This document shows, piece after piece, positions 35,608 through 45,055 of a stretch of 64,000 bases of DNA (the stretch's first letter is position 1; each line of letters opens with the position of its first letter). Source of the DNA: Bradyrhizobium sp. 149 (GTDB taxonomy: Bacteria; Pseudomonadota; Alphaproteobacteria; Rhizobiales; Xanthobacteraceae). The translations under genes and the position numbers were made by a program. The notes beneath the pieces were generated by a model, which saw only the letters and a program-made list of their open reading frames with translations, had not been told where the DNA came from and searched no databases. The DNA lies in the NCBI RefSeq assembly GCF_023073915.1, contig NZ_JADPKK010000002.1, forward strand, positions 1 to 64,000, read 5' to 3'.

Positions 35608-37180
35608 CTTTCGGTTTCCTCTCCCCCGCTTGCGGGGAGATGAAAGCCAGCACGCGCCACTGGAACAGCGGCGAGTTTCTCGGTGGCGACAGCTCCGGGG
35701 TCCAACCTGAGAGCTTCTCCACCACGTACGTGTCCATCACGAGGCCGCGCCAGCGGCGCTCGACTTGACCGAGCGGCTCGCGCCTGGCGGGGATGTTCTC
35801 CCACAGCGACGAACGGTTGTCCGGCTCGCGTCCGACATAGATGCCGGCGTGCCCTCGGACCCGATCCATGCCGGGATCGCGAAAGTCCTGGAAGCGGCCG
35901 CGCTCGTTGAGCTCGATCACGGGCACGCGGCCCCTGAACAGCCAGCGCATCATGGCGTAGGTGCGGTAGTCCGTGGTGGCGATCCAGGTCGCGCCGGTCT
36001 CGTCCAATGCGGCCTGCGCGCGCGCGGCGACCTGCTCGTAGCCGGACTCCGCACCGTTCGGATCGATCTTGCCCAGCAAGTTCCAGGGCGCGGCGACGTA
36101 ATAGAGGAACACGATGACGACAAAACCAATACCCGAGACCACCGCCGTGTTGGTCCAGAACAGCGACGATTTGAGCATCCGCGCCGATCTTCCTTCACGC
36201 GACAGCATGGTGAGGTTGATCGCGGCGGCCGCAAAGGCGACCGGCCACATGAACATCGGCCAGGTGTCGCCGACGCGGAGGGTCAGGGATTTCATCAGGA
36301 AATAGAGAAACGGCACAAGGACCGCGGTCGACAGCAAAATGGCGACCGGCTCGCGGGTGCGATAGCCGCGCCACGCCGTCATCACGACCCCTGTCAGCAC
36401 CACCGGCAGCATGACGAAACCGACCAGACCGAATTGCAGGCCGATGTAATCGCCGATGGTGCGAAGCGAGATGCCGTAATTGGTGGTGGCGCGCACACCC
36501 TGGAAGCGGATCGCGGCCCAGTCGTGCTGCACGTTCCAGACCAGGACCGGCGAGAACACGACGATTGCGATCAGGACCGCAAGATACGGATAGGGGCTGC
36601 GCAGCCAGCGCCAGCGCCAATCCGGCACCAGTAGAAAGGCGGCAACCGCAGGCGCGAACATGATCACAGTGAATTTCGACAGCATCGCCAGCCCGGCGAA
36701 CAGGCCGGCTGCGAGCCACCAGCGGCCGTCGCCGCCCTGCGCAACCCGGACCAGGGACCACATCATTGCCACCGCAAACGGGATCATGGCGACATCCGGC
36801 GCGACCTTGGCCATCAGCAGGCCGTAATAGAGCGCGGCCTCCGGCATCAGCACCGCGAGCACGATGGCGCGCACATCATGGGTGAGGCGGCGGACGATGT
36901 CGGCGAGCAGGAGCTGCGTCACCAGCATCGCGACAATGCCGCCGAAGCGAACACCGAGTGTGGTGTCGCCGAAGATCGCGATGCCGAACCGGATCAGCCA
37001 GGCGATCCCGGGGGGATGATCGAGGAAGCTCAGCGCGGTCTCCTGCGACCAGGTCCAATAATAGGCCTCATCGGTGCGCAGCTCGATTGCGGAGGCATAG
37101 ACGATGCGCAGCAGCGTCATCGCGGCGATGATCGCCGCGGCCATGACGAGCGGCCGGCGCGCCGCGCCAGCGGGGGGCAT
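35516..37180 (-). CDS. Family 39 glycosyltransferase (ArnT/PMT-like) membrane protein
   Basis: A 554-residue polytopic protein with about ten membrane helices, like PMT/ArnT enzymes that use polyprenyl-phosphate sugars. The first periplasmic loop has the acidic motif LRTDEAYYWTWS, in which Asp-Glu is the catalytic pair of GT39/GT83, followed by LDHPPG. The acceptor may be lipid A, a polysaccharide or a hopanoid. The start is uncertain: ATG 37180 was chosen, with GTG 37204 and TTG 37240 possible. The C-terminal ~40 residues (from about SPQAGERK) are translated from a palindromic repeat and from antisense of ycjF, so the original stop has probably been lost. Confidence 0.78.
   Translation of the reverse strand: MPPAGAARRPLVMAAAIIAAMTLLRIVYASAIELRTDEAYYWTWSQETALSFLDHPPGIAWLIRFGIAIFGDTTLGVRFGGIVAMLVTQLLLADIVRRLTHDVRAIVLAVLMPEAALYYGLLMAKVAPDVAMIPFAVAMMWSLVRVAQGGDGRWWLAAGLFAGLAMLSKFTVIMFAPAVAAFLLVPDWRWRWLRSPYPYLAVLIAIVVFSPVLVWNVQHDWAAIRFQGVRATTNYGISLRTIGDYIGLQFGLVGFVMLPVVLTGVVMTAWRGYRTREPVAILLSTAVLVPFLYFLMKSLTLRVGDTWPMFMWPVAFAAAAINLTMLSREGRSARMLKSSLFWTNTAVVSGIGFVVIVFLYYVAAPWNLLGKIDPNGAESGYEQVAARAQAALDETGATWIATTDYRTYAMMRWLFRGRVPVIELNERGRFQDFRDPGMDRVRGHAGIYVGREPDNRSSLWENIPARREPLGQVERRWRGLVMDTYVVEKLSGWTPELSPPRNSPLFQWRVLAFISPQAGERKPKATPRRPSSATDPSRGPTASAAAVRRTAAAA
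35621..35639. repeat. Short palindromic element at the ycjF/GT39 junction
   Basis: CTCCCCCGC and GCGGGGAG pair around TT. It resembles one arm of the palindromic family seen near 10601 and 23739. It follows the ycjF stop by 13 bases and could terminate it, but the convergent glycosyltransferase reads through it. Confidence 0.5.
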
Positions 37181-37391
37181 CGTGATGTCGGGAGCTGTCG
37201 TCACGGCCGCGCTTTTCGCCAACCTGGTGGGGCAAGTCAATGCGGGGTACCATCGCCCCGGATCGGCGCGCTTGTGCGGGACGACACCGAGATTGTGGCG
37301 GCTTGCCGCGTATGTGATCCCGCAAGCTGTCCAGCTCCGGAATTAAACGCTACGCTGGCTGTTCTCCTTGGTGAGCTAATACAAGGGAATC

Positions 37392-39122
37392 ATGGCCACC
37401 GCCCCTGCACCGATCTCCGAACTCGTCCGCGCCACCAGCGTGCGCCAGGTGCGGCTGGTCTGCGGCGTCATCCTGTTCGCCTATGTGGTCAGCCATTTCC
37501 TCAACCATGCGCTCGGCAACATCTCGGTCGATGCCATGGAGATCGGGGTCTACTACCACACGCTCTTCTGGCAGTTCCTGCCGGTTGCGATCGTGTTCTA
37601 TACGGCGGCGCTCACGCATATGGGGCTCGGCATCTACGCGCTGTACCAGCGCCGGCAGTTCCGCTGGGGGACGGTCGAGCCGCTGCAGCTCGTGCTGGGC
37701 TTGAGCATCCCCGGGCTGGTCATGGCGCATGTGATCGGCGTGCGGCTCGGTCAGACGCTTTACGGACACCAAAAACTCTATCCGCAGGAACTCTATCTGT
37801 TCTTCGTCGCGTCGAACCGTATCTGGGCCATGACGATCCTGCTTCTCATTGCCTGGGTGCACGGCTGCATCGGCATCTATTTCTGGCTTCGTCTCAAACC
37901 GTTCTTCACACGCGCGGCACCCTATTTGCTCGCGGCCGCCGTGCTGATCCCGACGCTGGCAATGCTCGGTGTCTACCAGGGCGGCCGCAGCGTCCAGGTC
38001 GATGCCGATGACGGCGAATGGCGGACGCATAATCTCAGCCGCCGTCAGGTCGGTACGGCGGCCGAGGCCGCGACGCTCGACCGCATCACGGGCGGCCTCA
38101 CCGCCGGTTATCTCGGACTGCTCGCCCTGGCGCTGCTGGCGCGCGGCGTGCGCGCCTTGCGCGAGCGGCGCGGCGGCATGATCGCGCTGTCCTACGGCAA
38201 CGGCAAGACGGTGCGCGTCCCCAAGGGTCTCTCCGTGCTGGAAGCGAGCCTGCGCCACAATGTGCCGCATGCCAGCGTCTGCGGCGGGCGCGCCCGCTGC
38301 TCGACCTGCCGCATCCGCGTCATCGGCGATCACGGCGCCCTGCCCGAGCCGTCGCAGCGCGAGGCGTTCGTGCTCACCCGTGTCGGCTCCAGCGATCCCT
38401 CGATCAGGCTGGCCTGTCAGCTGCGGCCGACATCGGATCTCTCCTTCTTCCAGCTCTTCACCGCGCACACCCTGTCGGCGAGCGCGCAGGCCTCGACACC
38501 CGCCAGAATCGGCCAGGAGCGCTATCTCGTCAGCCTGTTCGTGGACATGCGCGGCTCGACGCAGCTGGCCGAGAAGCGGCTGCCGTTCGACACCGTGTTC
38601 ATCGTCAATCGCTTCCTCGGCGCCGTCTCGCAGGCCGTGATCGAGAATGGCGGCCAGCCGAACCAGTTCGTCGGCGACGGCATGCTGGCGCTGTTCGGGC
38701 TGAGCGCAGATCCGCAAGAAGCCTGCCGCCAAGCGCTGAAGGCCGCCGCCGGCATCGCCAGGCAAATCGACGAGCTCAATGAGCTTCTCGGCCACGATCT
38801 GCGCCAGCCGATCCGCTTCGGCATCGGCATCCATGGCGGCGAGGTCATCATCGGCGACATCGGCTATCGCGATCACATCGTCTTCACGGCGCTGGGCGAT
38901 GCCGTCAACGTCGCGGCCCGACTCCAGGACATGACCAAGACACTGGCCTGCGAAGCGATCGTCTCGGAGGAAGTCCGCCGCACCGCGGGCCTCGCCGACG
39001 ATGCACTGCCGCAGCAGGAGGTCGCGATCCGCGGCCGCGACGAACCGATGGCCGTGCGCGTCGTGGCGGACGCAAGGCAGCTGTCCGCGCTCGTCGATCG
39101 CGGCAAACGCGTCGCGGCGTAA
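37392..39122 (+). CDS. Membrane cytochrome b-like / 2Fe-2S ferredoxin / class III nucleotide cyclase fusion
   Basis: A 576-residue protein in three parts. Residues 1-250 hold about six membrane helices with histidines suited to heme b ligation (VSHFLNH, LTHMGLG, MAHVIG, WVHGCIG). Residues ~260-355 are a plant-type ferredoxin with Cys297-x5-Cys303-x2-Cys306-x35-Cys342. Residues ~378-560 are a class III adenylate/guanylate cyclase domain: metal Asp385 (FVDMRGST) and Asp429 (VGDGMLALFG), transition-state Asn506 and Arg510. The adenine-selecting Lys and Asp are replaced by Gln425 and Val497, so the nucleotide substrate is uncertain. The order suggests that electron flow through heme and iron-sulfur centre gates cyclic nucleotide synthesis. 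sorAB follows 135 bases later. Confidence 0.85.
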   Translation: MATAPAPISELVRATSVRQVRLVCGVILFAYVVSHFLNHALGNISVDAMEIGVYYHTLFWQFLPVAIVFYTAALTHMGLGIYALYQRRQFRWGTVEPLQLVLGLSIPGLVMAHVIGVRLGQTLYGHQKLYPQELYLFFVASNRIWAMTILLLIAWVHGCIGIYFWLRLKPFFTRAAPYLLAAAVLIPTLAMLGVYQGGRSVQVDADDGEWRTHNLSRRQVGTAAEAATLDRITGGLTAGYLGLLALALLARGVRALRERRGGMIALSYGNGKTVRVPKGLSVLEASLRHNVPHASVCGGRARCSTCRIRVIGDHGALPEPSQREAFVLTRVGSSDPSIRLACQLRPTSDLSFFQLFTAHTLSASAQASTPARIGQERYLVSLFVDMRGSTQLAEKRLPFDTVFIVNRFLGAVSQAVIENGGQPNQFVGDGMLALFGLSADPQEACRQALKAAAGIARQIDELNELLGHDLRQPIRFGIGIHGGEVIIGDIGYRDHIVFTALGDAVNVAARLQDMTKTLACEAIVSEEVRRTAGLADDALPQQEVAIRGRDEPMAVRVVADARQLSALVDRGKRVAA

Positions 39123-39257
39123 CACCGGTTTGCTGCAACGCAGCGGCATGGGCCTGCTGCGAAAGCACGAATTGACTTCAACTGAGTCGTCGCGACAGAT
39201 GAGCGCGGGATCGCGGTGATGACCGCCAGCCAACGAAAAGCTCCGGGAGGAGACCAT

Positions 39258-40457
39258 ATGTTCGATAGACGCGACCTGCTCAGAGGAGCGGGTCTTGCCG
39301 CTATTACGGCCGCACTGAACTCCACCAAAGCGCTGGCACTCGACACCGTCACCCTGCCCTTCGCCAATGGCGAACGGCCTTTGGTGAAATATCCGCAGAA
39401 GCGGCCGTTGATCGGCCTGACCAGCCGGCCGCCGCAGCTCGAGACGCCGTTCGCGGTGTTCAACGACGGCCCGATCACGCCGAATAACGCGTTCTTCGTG
39501 CGCTATCACCTGTCCGACCTGCCCTACAATCTCGACCCCGACAAGTTCACGCTCGAGGTCAAGGGCAAGGTCGACAAGCCGCTCAAACTGTCGCTGAAGG
39601 ACATCAGGAAGATGAAGGCGAGCGAGATCGTCGCCGTCAACCAGTGCTCCGGCAACAGCCGCGGCTTCTCCGATCCGCGCGTCGCCGGCGGCCAACTTGC
39701 CAACGGCGCGATGGGCAATGCGCGCTGGCGCGGCGTGCCGCTGAAGGCCGTGCTGGAGATGGCGGGCGTGCAGGGCGGCGCCAAGCAGGTCACCTTCAAC
39801 GGCATGGACGGTCCCGTCAGTGACAAGACGCCCGATTTCGTCAAGGCGCTCGATATCGATCACGCCACCGACGGCGAGGTGATGCTGGCCTATGGCATGA
39901 ACGGCGAGGACCTGCCGTTCCTCAACGGCTTTCCGCTGCGCCTGATCGTGCCCGGCTATTACGGCACCTACTGGGTCAAGCACCTCAACGAGATCACCGT
40001 CGTCGACAATGTCTATGACGGGTTCTGGATGAAGTCGGCCTATCGCATTCCGGACACGCCGAACAATGCGGTCGAGCCGGGCACCGCGCCGAAGGCAACG
40101 ATCCCGATCAACCGCTTCACCATCCGTTCCTTCATCACCAGCGTCAACGACGGCGCCAAGCTGAAGGCAGGCGGCACGACGCTGCGCGGCATCGCCTTCG
40201 ACGGCGGCAAGGGCATCAAGGAGGTCGCGGTCTCCACCGACGGCGGCAAGAGCTGGACCAGCGCCACGCTCGGCAAGGATCTTGGCAAATACTCGTTCCG
40301 TGAGTGGAAGCTGCCGGTGAAGCTCGCGGCGGGCTCCTACGAGCTCAAGGTGCGCGCCACCGGAAATGGCGGCGAAACCCAGCCGGATACGCCGCGCTGG
40401 AATCCGGCGGGTTATCTACGCAACGTCGTCGAAACCGTCCGCGTCACCGTGGCTTGA
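39258..40457 (+). CDS. sorA: Sulfite dehydrogenase molybdopterin subunit SorA
   Basis: A 399-residue periplasmic enzyme of the sulfite oxidase family. The N-terminus carries a Tat signal (DRRDLLRGAG), matching export of folded molybdoenzymes. The molybdenum ligand Cys130 lies in VNQCSGNSRG. A C-terminal Mo-cofactor oxidoreductase dimerisation domain spans about 275-395. The next gene encodes a small c-type cytochrome, the SorB partner, as in the SorAB sulfite:cytochrome c oxidoreductase of Starkeya. It detoxifies sulfite or gains energy from it, giving electrons to cytochrome c. ATG 39258, 5 bases after GGGAGGAGA, is clearly the start. Confidence 0.88.
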   Translation: MFDRRDLLRGAGLAAITAALNSTKALALDTVTLPFANGERPLVKYPQKRPLIGLTSRPPQLETPFAVFNDGPITPNNAFFVRYHLSDLPYNLDPDKFTLEVKGKVDKPLKLSLKDIRKMKASEIVAVNQCSGNSRGFSDPRVAGGQLANGAMGNARWRGVPLKAVLEMAGVQGGAKQVTFNGMDGPVSDKTPDFVKALDIDHATDGEVMLAYGMNGEDLPFLNGFPLRLIVPGYYGTYWVKHLNEITVVDNVYDGFWMKSAYRIPDTPNNAVEPGTAPKATIPINRFTIRSFITSVNDGAKLKAGGTTLRGIAFDGGKGIKEVAVSTDGGKSWTSATLGKDLGKYSFREWKLPVKLAAGSYELKVRATGNGGETQPDTPRWNPAGYLRNVVETVRVTVA

Positions 40458-40467
40458 GGGAATGATC

Positions 40468-40776
40468 ATGCAGCGCACCGTTCTCCTCGCCATCACGCTC
40501 GCCTTCGCCGGCGTGGTAGGTTCGGCACTTGCAGCACCGGTCAATTACAAGACTCCCGACGAAGTCGCGGCGTTCAAGCCCGGGCCCAATCTCGAAGTGG
40601 TTCAGGGCAATTGCAGCGCCTGCCACTCCGCCGACTACATCAACACGCAGCCGCCGATGAAGGACAAGAAAGGTTTTTGGCAGGCCGAGGTGACCAAGAT
40701 GATCAAGGTCTATGGCGCCCCGATCGACGATGCCGATGTCGGCAAGATCGTCGATTATCTGGCCGCGACTTATTGA
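40468..40776 (+). CDS. sorB: c-type cytochrome subunit SorB
   Basis: A 102-residue cytochrome c with a signal peptide (residues 1-22, ending in LAA) and one heme site, Cys49-x2-Cys52-His53 (CSACH). The likely axial Met is in QPPMKDKKGF. It starts 10 bases after sorA and accepts electrons from the molybdenum enzyme in the periplasm. ATG 40468 lies 8 bases after GAGGG and is preferred to ATG 40462, which is too close. Length and arrangement match SorB of sulfite dehydrogenases. Confidence 0.87.
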   Translation: MQRTVLLAITLAFAGVVGSALAAPVNYKTPDEVAAFKPGPNLEVVQGNCSACHSADYINTQPPMKDKKGFWQAEVTKMIKVYGAPIDDADVGKIVDYLAATY

Positions 40777-40984
40777 CGGATGGCGCGCGGCACGCGGCCA
40801 AGTGACCGCGAAACGGGCAAAACAGGCAAAAAACGCCGCGAAGTTGAGCGGAATTCGGCGAAATGGCGATGTGGTTTGAGCTACCACGCCAGCCACATTC
40901 CGCGTATCTTATTAGGACCGAACCGGCCGGTTGGCGGGGACTGGCGGTTCGATATCTCGGAGGAAGACCCGCGGAGAAGTCGTG

Positions 40985-41185
40985 ATGGCTAAAGGTACGG
41001 TCAAGTGGTTCAACCCGACGAAGGGTTATGGATTTATCCAGCCTGCGTCGGGCGGCAAGGATGTGTTCGTGCATATCTCGGCAGTGCAGAAAGCCGGTCT
41101 GTCATCCCTGAACGAAGGACAGACGGTGGAATATGAAGAGATCGCAAACCGAGGCAAAAGCTCCGCAGAGAACCTCAAAGTATAA
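40985..41185 (+). CDS. cspA: Cold-shock protein CspA family
   Basis: A 66-residue single-OB-fold protein that binds single-stranded RNA and DNA as a chaperone. RNP1 is KGYGFI and RNP2 is VFVHIS; the first strand is [11 protein letters not shown]. It follows a ~208-base leader after sorB, long enough for the thermo-sensitive 5' UTR of cold-shock messages. The start ATG 40985 follows GGAAGACCCGCGGAGAAG, with GGAGAAG well placed. A perfect hairpin ends the gene. Confidence 0.93.
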   Translation: MAKGTVKWFNPTKGYGFIQPASGGKDVFVHISAVQKAGLSSLNEGQTVEYEEIANRGKSSAENLKV

Positions 41186-41203
41186 GCCCGCCGGCTTTTG
41201 CTA

Positions 41204-41225
41204 ACTCCCGGGTCGATCCGGGAGT
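41204..41225 (+). terminator. Hairpin terminator after cspA
   Basis: ACTCCCGG (41204-41211) pairs with CCGGGAGT (41218-41225) around a six-base loop, 18 bases after the cspA stop. A weak T-run (aaaatttta, after 9 bases) follows. Confidence 0.55.
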
Positions 41226-41355
41226 CGGGCCAAGAAAATTTTAGAAGACGGTCAGTGCATTCGACGACAGGCGTTGCGATTGCACACGGAGAACTATTTG
41301 CCAGCGAAGGCCGCCCGTTCGACGCCACAGCAATGACAATCGCGACAGCACGTCG

Positions 41356-41817
41356 TTAGTCCACCGGCAACGGCGCGTCGCGCTTGATCTCTTCCATCAC
41401 CGCATAGGTTCGCGTCTCGCGCACGCCCGGCATCGACAGCAAGGTCTCGCCGAGGAAGCGTCGATAAGCCGTCATGTCCGCCAGCCGCGCCTTCACAAGA
41501 TAGTCGAAGCCGCCGGCAACCATGTGACACTCCAGCACTTCGGGCGCGAGTTTCACCGCGCGCGCAAAACGCTCGAAATTATCGGGCGTGGTCTTGTCGA
41601 GCAGCACCTCGACGAACACCAGGAGCCCGAGGCCGAGCCGGTGCGGGTTGAGCCGCGCGCCATAGCCTTCGATAAAGCCCTCTCGCTGCAAACGCTTCAG
41701 CCGCTCGCCGATCGAGGTCGGAGACAGCCCGATGCGTTCCGCGAGTTCGACATTGGCGATCCGCCCATCCTGCTGCAAAATCGAGAGAATCTTCCGGTCT
41801 GTTCGATCGAGTTCCAT
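41356..41817 (-). CDS. putR: Lrp/AsnC family regulator of proline utilisation (PutR)
   Basis: A 153-residue Lrp-type regulator: N-terminal HTH with LDRTDRKILSILQQDGRI and VELAERIGLSPTSIGERLKR split over two helices, then a RAM ligand-binding domain (about residues 65-145). It is divergent from putA with 114 bases between start codons. In rhizobia and Agrobacterium an Lrp-like PutR activates putA in response to proline, which fits the absence of a DNA-binding domain in this PutA. Function is inferred from this pairing. Confidence 0.84.
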   Translation of the reverse strand: MELDRTDRKILSILQQDGRIANVELAERIGLSPTSIGERLKRLQREGFIEGYGARLNPHRLGLGLLVFVEVLLDKTTPDNFERFARAVKLAPEVLECHMVAGGFDYLVKARLADMTAYRRFLGETLLSMPGVRETRTYAVMEEIKRDAPLPVD

Positions 41818-41931
41818 ACTTTATAAGGCCAAATGACTGGAAGGCTTCATTTTCTAAGTCAAATCAGCTAAATTGTCTATCGAGCTAAGGTAGCGTGGGC
41901 ATTATCCTGGATTTCAGCCACAGGACACGCC
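41818..41931. promoter_or_regulatory. Divergent putR/putA control region
   Basis: A 114-base AT-richer region with ttcattttctaagtcaaatc and ttgtctatcgagctaagg. Lrp proteins favour such AT-rich, degenerate sites, so PutR probably binds here. No exact site can be set. Confidence 0.4.
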
Positions 41932-44900
41932 ATGCCGAACATTCCACCTCCGTTCATCGCCCCCTACGCGCCCGATGATGCCGATATCGCCGCGCGCCTG
42001 TTGTCATCTGCGCATCTCGGCCCGGCACAGGAGGCGCGGATCGACCGCACAGCGACGCGGCTGATCGAAGCCATCCGCAAGCGAGACGAACGGCTTGGCG
42101 GAGCTCTTGGCGGAGTCGAGGACATGCTGCGGGAGTTCGCGCTCTCGACCAAGGAAGGGCTCGCCTTGATGGTGCTGGCGGAGGCGCTGCTGCGCGTGCC
42201 GGACGCGCGCACCGCCGACCAGTTCATCGAGGACAAGCTCGGCGAGGGCGACTTCATCCACCACGAGACCAAGTCCACCGCCTTCCTGGTCAACGCCTCG
42301 GCCTGGGCACTGGGTCTGTCGGCGCGGGTGATCCAGCCCGGCGAGACGCCAGACGGCACCATCGGCCGGCTGGTGAAGCGGCTGGGCGCACCGGCCGTGC
42401 GCACCGCCACACGCCAGGCGATGCGGCTGATGGGCAACCATTTCGTGCTGGGCGAGACCATCGAGCAGGCCCTGGAGCGGGGCAAGCCGCGCTCCGGCCA
42501 GAAGACGCGTTACTCCTTCGACATGCTCGGCGAAGGCGCGCGCACGGCTGCCGACGCGAGGCGCTATTTCGACGCCTATGCCAGCGCAATCGAGACCATC
42601 GGCAAGGCGGCGGGTAGCCATCCCTTGCCCGATCGGCCCGGCATCTCCGTCAAGCTCTCGGCGCTGCATCCGCGCTTCGAGGCGATCAGCCGCGACCGCG
42701 TGATGGCTGAGCTGGTGCCGCTATTGCTGGACCTGGCGCAGCGCGCCAAGGCCCATGATCTCAACTTCACCGTCGATGCCGAGGAAGCCGACCGGCTGGA
42801 ATTGTCGCTCGACGTGATCGCGGCAACGCTCGCCGATCCCTCGCTTGCCGGCTGGGACGGATTTGGCCTGGCGGTCCAGGCCTATCAGAAGCGCGCCGAT
42901 GCGGTGATCGACTATGTCGATGCGCTCGCCCACGCCCATGATCGCAAGCTGATGGTGCGGCTGGTCAAGGGCGCCTATTGGGACACCGAGATCAAACGCG
43001 CGCAGGAGCGCGGGCTGGACGGCTATCCCGTGTTCACCCGCAAGGCGATGACGGATCTGAACTACGTCGCCTGTGCTCAAAAGCTTTTGAGTCTGCGGCC
43101 ACGCATCTTCCCGCAATTCGCCACCCACAACGCGCTGAGCGTCGCGACCGTGCTGGAGCTTGCCGGCGAGAACGGCGGCTTCGAATTCCAGCGGCTGCAT
43201 GGCATGGGCGAGGCGCTCTACGAGCAGCTCGCCAAGGATCATCCCGACATTGCCTACCGCACCTATGCGCCCGTCGGCAGCCATCGCGACCTGCTCGCCT
43301 ATCTGGTGCGGCGACTGTTGGAGAACGGGGCCAATTCCTCCTTCGTGGCGCAGGCGGCCGATTATCGCGTACCGGTTACGGCGCTGTTGCAACGTCCGGC
43401 GGATGCCATCGTCCAGCGGCAGCAGGCGGCCCATCCCAAAATTCCGCTCCCCTGCGATCTGTTCGCGCCGGAGCGGCGCAATTCACGTGGCATCGAATTC
43501 GGCGCGCGCGCCGCACTCGACCGGTTGCTGACGGAGGTTAAGGCCGAAACGGCCAACCTCGAGCCGATCGTCGATGCAACGCCGGATCAGGCCAATGCGG
43601 CAGTGGCCGCAGCGCGCGCGGGCTTTGCCGGCTGGAGCCGGAGGCCGGCAGGCACGCGCGCGGCGGCGCTGGAGCAGGCCGCGCATCTTCTGGAGAACCG
43701 CGCGCCTCATTTCATCGCGCTGCTGCAACGCGAGGGCGGCAAGACGCTCGACGATGCGCTGTCGGAGCTGCGCGAGGCCGCCGACTTCTGCCGCTATTAT
43801 GCGGCGCAGGGCGGCAAGTTGTTCGGCAACGATGTGGCGATGCCGGGCCCGACCGGCGAGAGCAATGCGCTGGCCCTGCGCGGCCGTGGCGTCTTCGTCG
43901 CGATCTCGCCGTGGAATTTTCCGCTGGCGATCTTCCTCGGCCAGGTCACCGCCGCGCTGATGGCCGGCAACAGCGTGGTGGCCAAGCCTGCGGAGCAGAC
44001 CCCGCGCATCGCGCTTGAGGCGGTGCGGCTGCTCCACGAGGCCGGGGTCCCCGCAAGCGCGCTGCAGCTCGTCACCGGCGACGGCCGCGTCGGCGCCGCG
44101 CTGACTGCGCACGCCGGCATCGGCGGCGTCGTCTTTACCGGCTCGACCGAGGTCGCGCGCAGCATCAACCGGGCGCTGGCTGCAAAGGACGGACCGATCG
44201 TGCCGCTGATCGCGGAGACCGGCGGCATCAACGCCATGATCGCGGATGCGACCGCGTTGCCCGAGCAGGTCGCAGACGATGTCGTCACCTCGGCGTTTCG
44301 TTCCGCCGGCCAGCGCTGCTCGGCGCTACGGCTGCTGTTCGTGCAGGAGGACGTCGCCGACCGCATCATCGAGATGATCGCTGGCGCGGCACGCGAGTTG
44401 AAGATCGGCGACCCCAGCGACGTCGCGACCCATATCGGCCCGGTGATCGATGTCGAAGCCAAGCAGCGCCTCGATACGCACATCGCACGGATGAAGACCG
44501 AGGCGCGGCTGCACTTTGCCGGCACTGCGCCGGAAGGCTGCTTCGTCGCGCCGCATATCTTCGAGCTCAAGGACGCCGGCCAGCTCACCGAGGAGGTGTT
44601 CGGCCCGATCCTCCACGTCGTGCGCTACCCTGCCGAACATCTCGAACGCGTCCTGCAAGCCATCGAGCGCAGCGGCTATGGGCTGACGCTCGGAGTCCAT
44701 TCCCGCATCGACGATACGATCGAGGCCATCATCGACCGCGTCCAGATCGGCAACATCTATGTCAACCGCAATATGATCGGCGCCGTGGTCGGCGTACAGC
44801 CGTTCGGCGGCAACGGCCTGTCCGGAACCGGTCCGAAAGCCGGTGGCCCGCACTACCTCGCGCGTTTTGCCACCGAGCAGACCGTGACGATCAACACCGC

Positions 44901-44943
44901 AGCGGCCGGCGGCAACGCTGCCCTGCTCGCAGGGGATGAGTGA
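41932..44943 (+). CDS. putA: Bifunctional proline dehydrogenase / L-glutamate gamma-semialdehyde dehydrogenase PutA
   Basis: A 1003-residue enzyme that oxidises proline to glutamate in two steps, with a tunnel for the P5C/GSA intermediate. The PRODH barrel (about 150-460) includes SVKLSALHPRFE, MVRLVKGAYWDTEI and YRTYAPVGSH; the ALDH domain (about 530-1000) has the active-site Glu in AETGGINAM and the nucleophile Cys796 in AGQRCSALR. There is no N-terminal ribbon-helix-helix, so it is of the short type, like the Bradyrhizobium PutA of known structure, which is about the same size. Transcriptional control thus falls to the divergent putR. Confidence 0.95.
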   Translation: MPNIPPPFIAPYAPDDADIAARLLSSAHLGPAQEARIDRTATRLIEAIRKRDERLGGALGGVEDMLREFALSTKEGLALMVLAEALLRVPDARTADQFIEDKLGEGDFIHHETKSTAFLVNASAWALGLSARVIQPGETPDGTIGRLVKRLGAPAVRTATRQAMRLMGNHFVLGETIEQALERGKPRSGQKTRYSFDMLGEGARTAADARRYFDAYASAIETIGKAAGSHPLPDRPGISVKLSALHPRFEAISRDRVMAELVPLLLDLAQRAKAHDLNFTVDAEEADRLELSLDVIAATLADPSLAGWDGFGLAVQAYQKRADAVIDYVDALAHAHDRKLMVRLVKGAYWDTEIKRAQERGLDGYPVFTRKAMTDLNYVACAQKLLSLRPRIFPQFATHNALSVATVLELAGENGGFEFQRLHGMGEALYEQLAKDHPDIAYRTYAPVGSHRDLLAYLVRRLLENGANSSFVAQAADYRVPVTALLQRPADAIVQRQQAAHPKIPLPCDLFAPERRNSRGIEFGARAALDRLLTEVKAETANLEPIVDATPDQANAAVAAARAGFAGWSRRPAGTRAAALEQAAHLLENRAPHFIALLQREGGKTLDDALSELREAADFCRYYAAQGGKLFGNDVAMPGPTGESNALALRGRGVFVAISPWNFPLAIFLGQVTAALMAGNSVVAKPAEQTPRIALEAVRLLHEAGVPASALQLVTGDGRVGAALTAHAGIGGVVFTGSTEVARSINRALAAKDGPIVPLIAETGGINAMIADATALPEQVADDVVTSAFRSAGQRCSALRLLFVQEDVADRIIEMIAGAARELKIGDPSDVATHIGPVIDVEAKQRLDTHIARMKTEARLHFAGTAPEGCFVAPHIFELKDAGQLTEEVFGPILHVVRYPAEHLERVLQAIERSGYGLTLGVHSRIDDTIEAIIDRVQIGNIYVNRNMIGAVVGVQPFGGNGLSGTGPKAGGPHYLARFATEQTVTINTAAAGGNAALLAGDE

Positions 44944-45055
44944 GGCGCGGCGAGGAGCGTTGCATCCCGCCGAAACATCGGTCTAATGCTGCCCGACGTG
45001 GCCCTCGCCAATTCCAGCGCGCGGGAAACGACAAGAGCGAGGGAGCAACGCCGCG

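Noticed and set aside
37350..39983. 877-codon minus-strand open frame
   Set aside because: Lies antisense to the cyclase fusion and sorA, both with clear motifs. The translation is compositionally odd (Asp/Glu/Arg/His-rich), typical for GC-driven antisense frames.
40777..40984. Riboswitch in the cspA leader
   Set aside because: No known aptamer consensus was recognised; a cold-shock thermosensor leader is the simpler reading.
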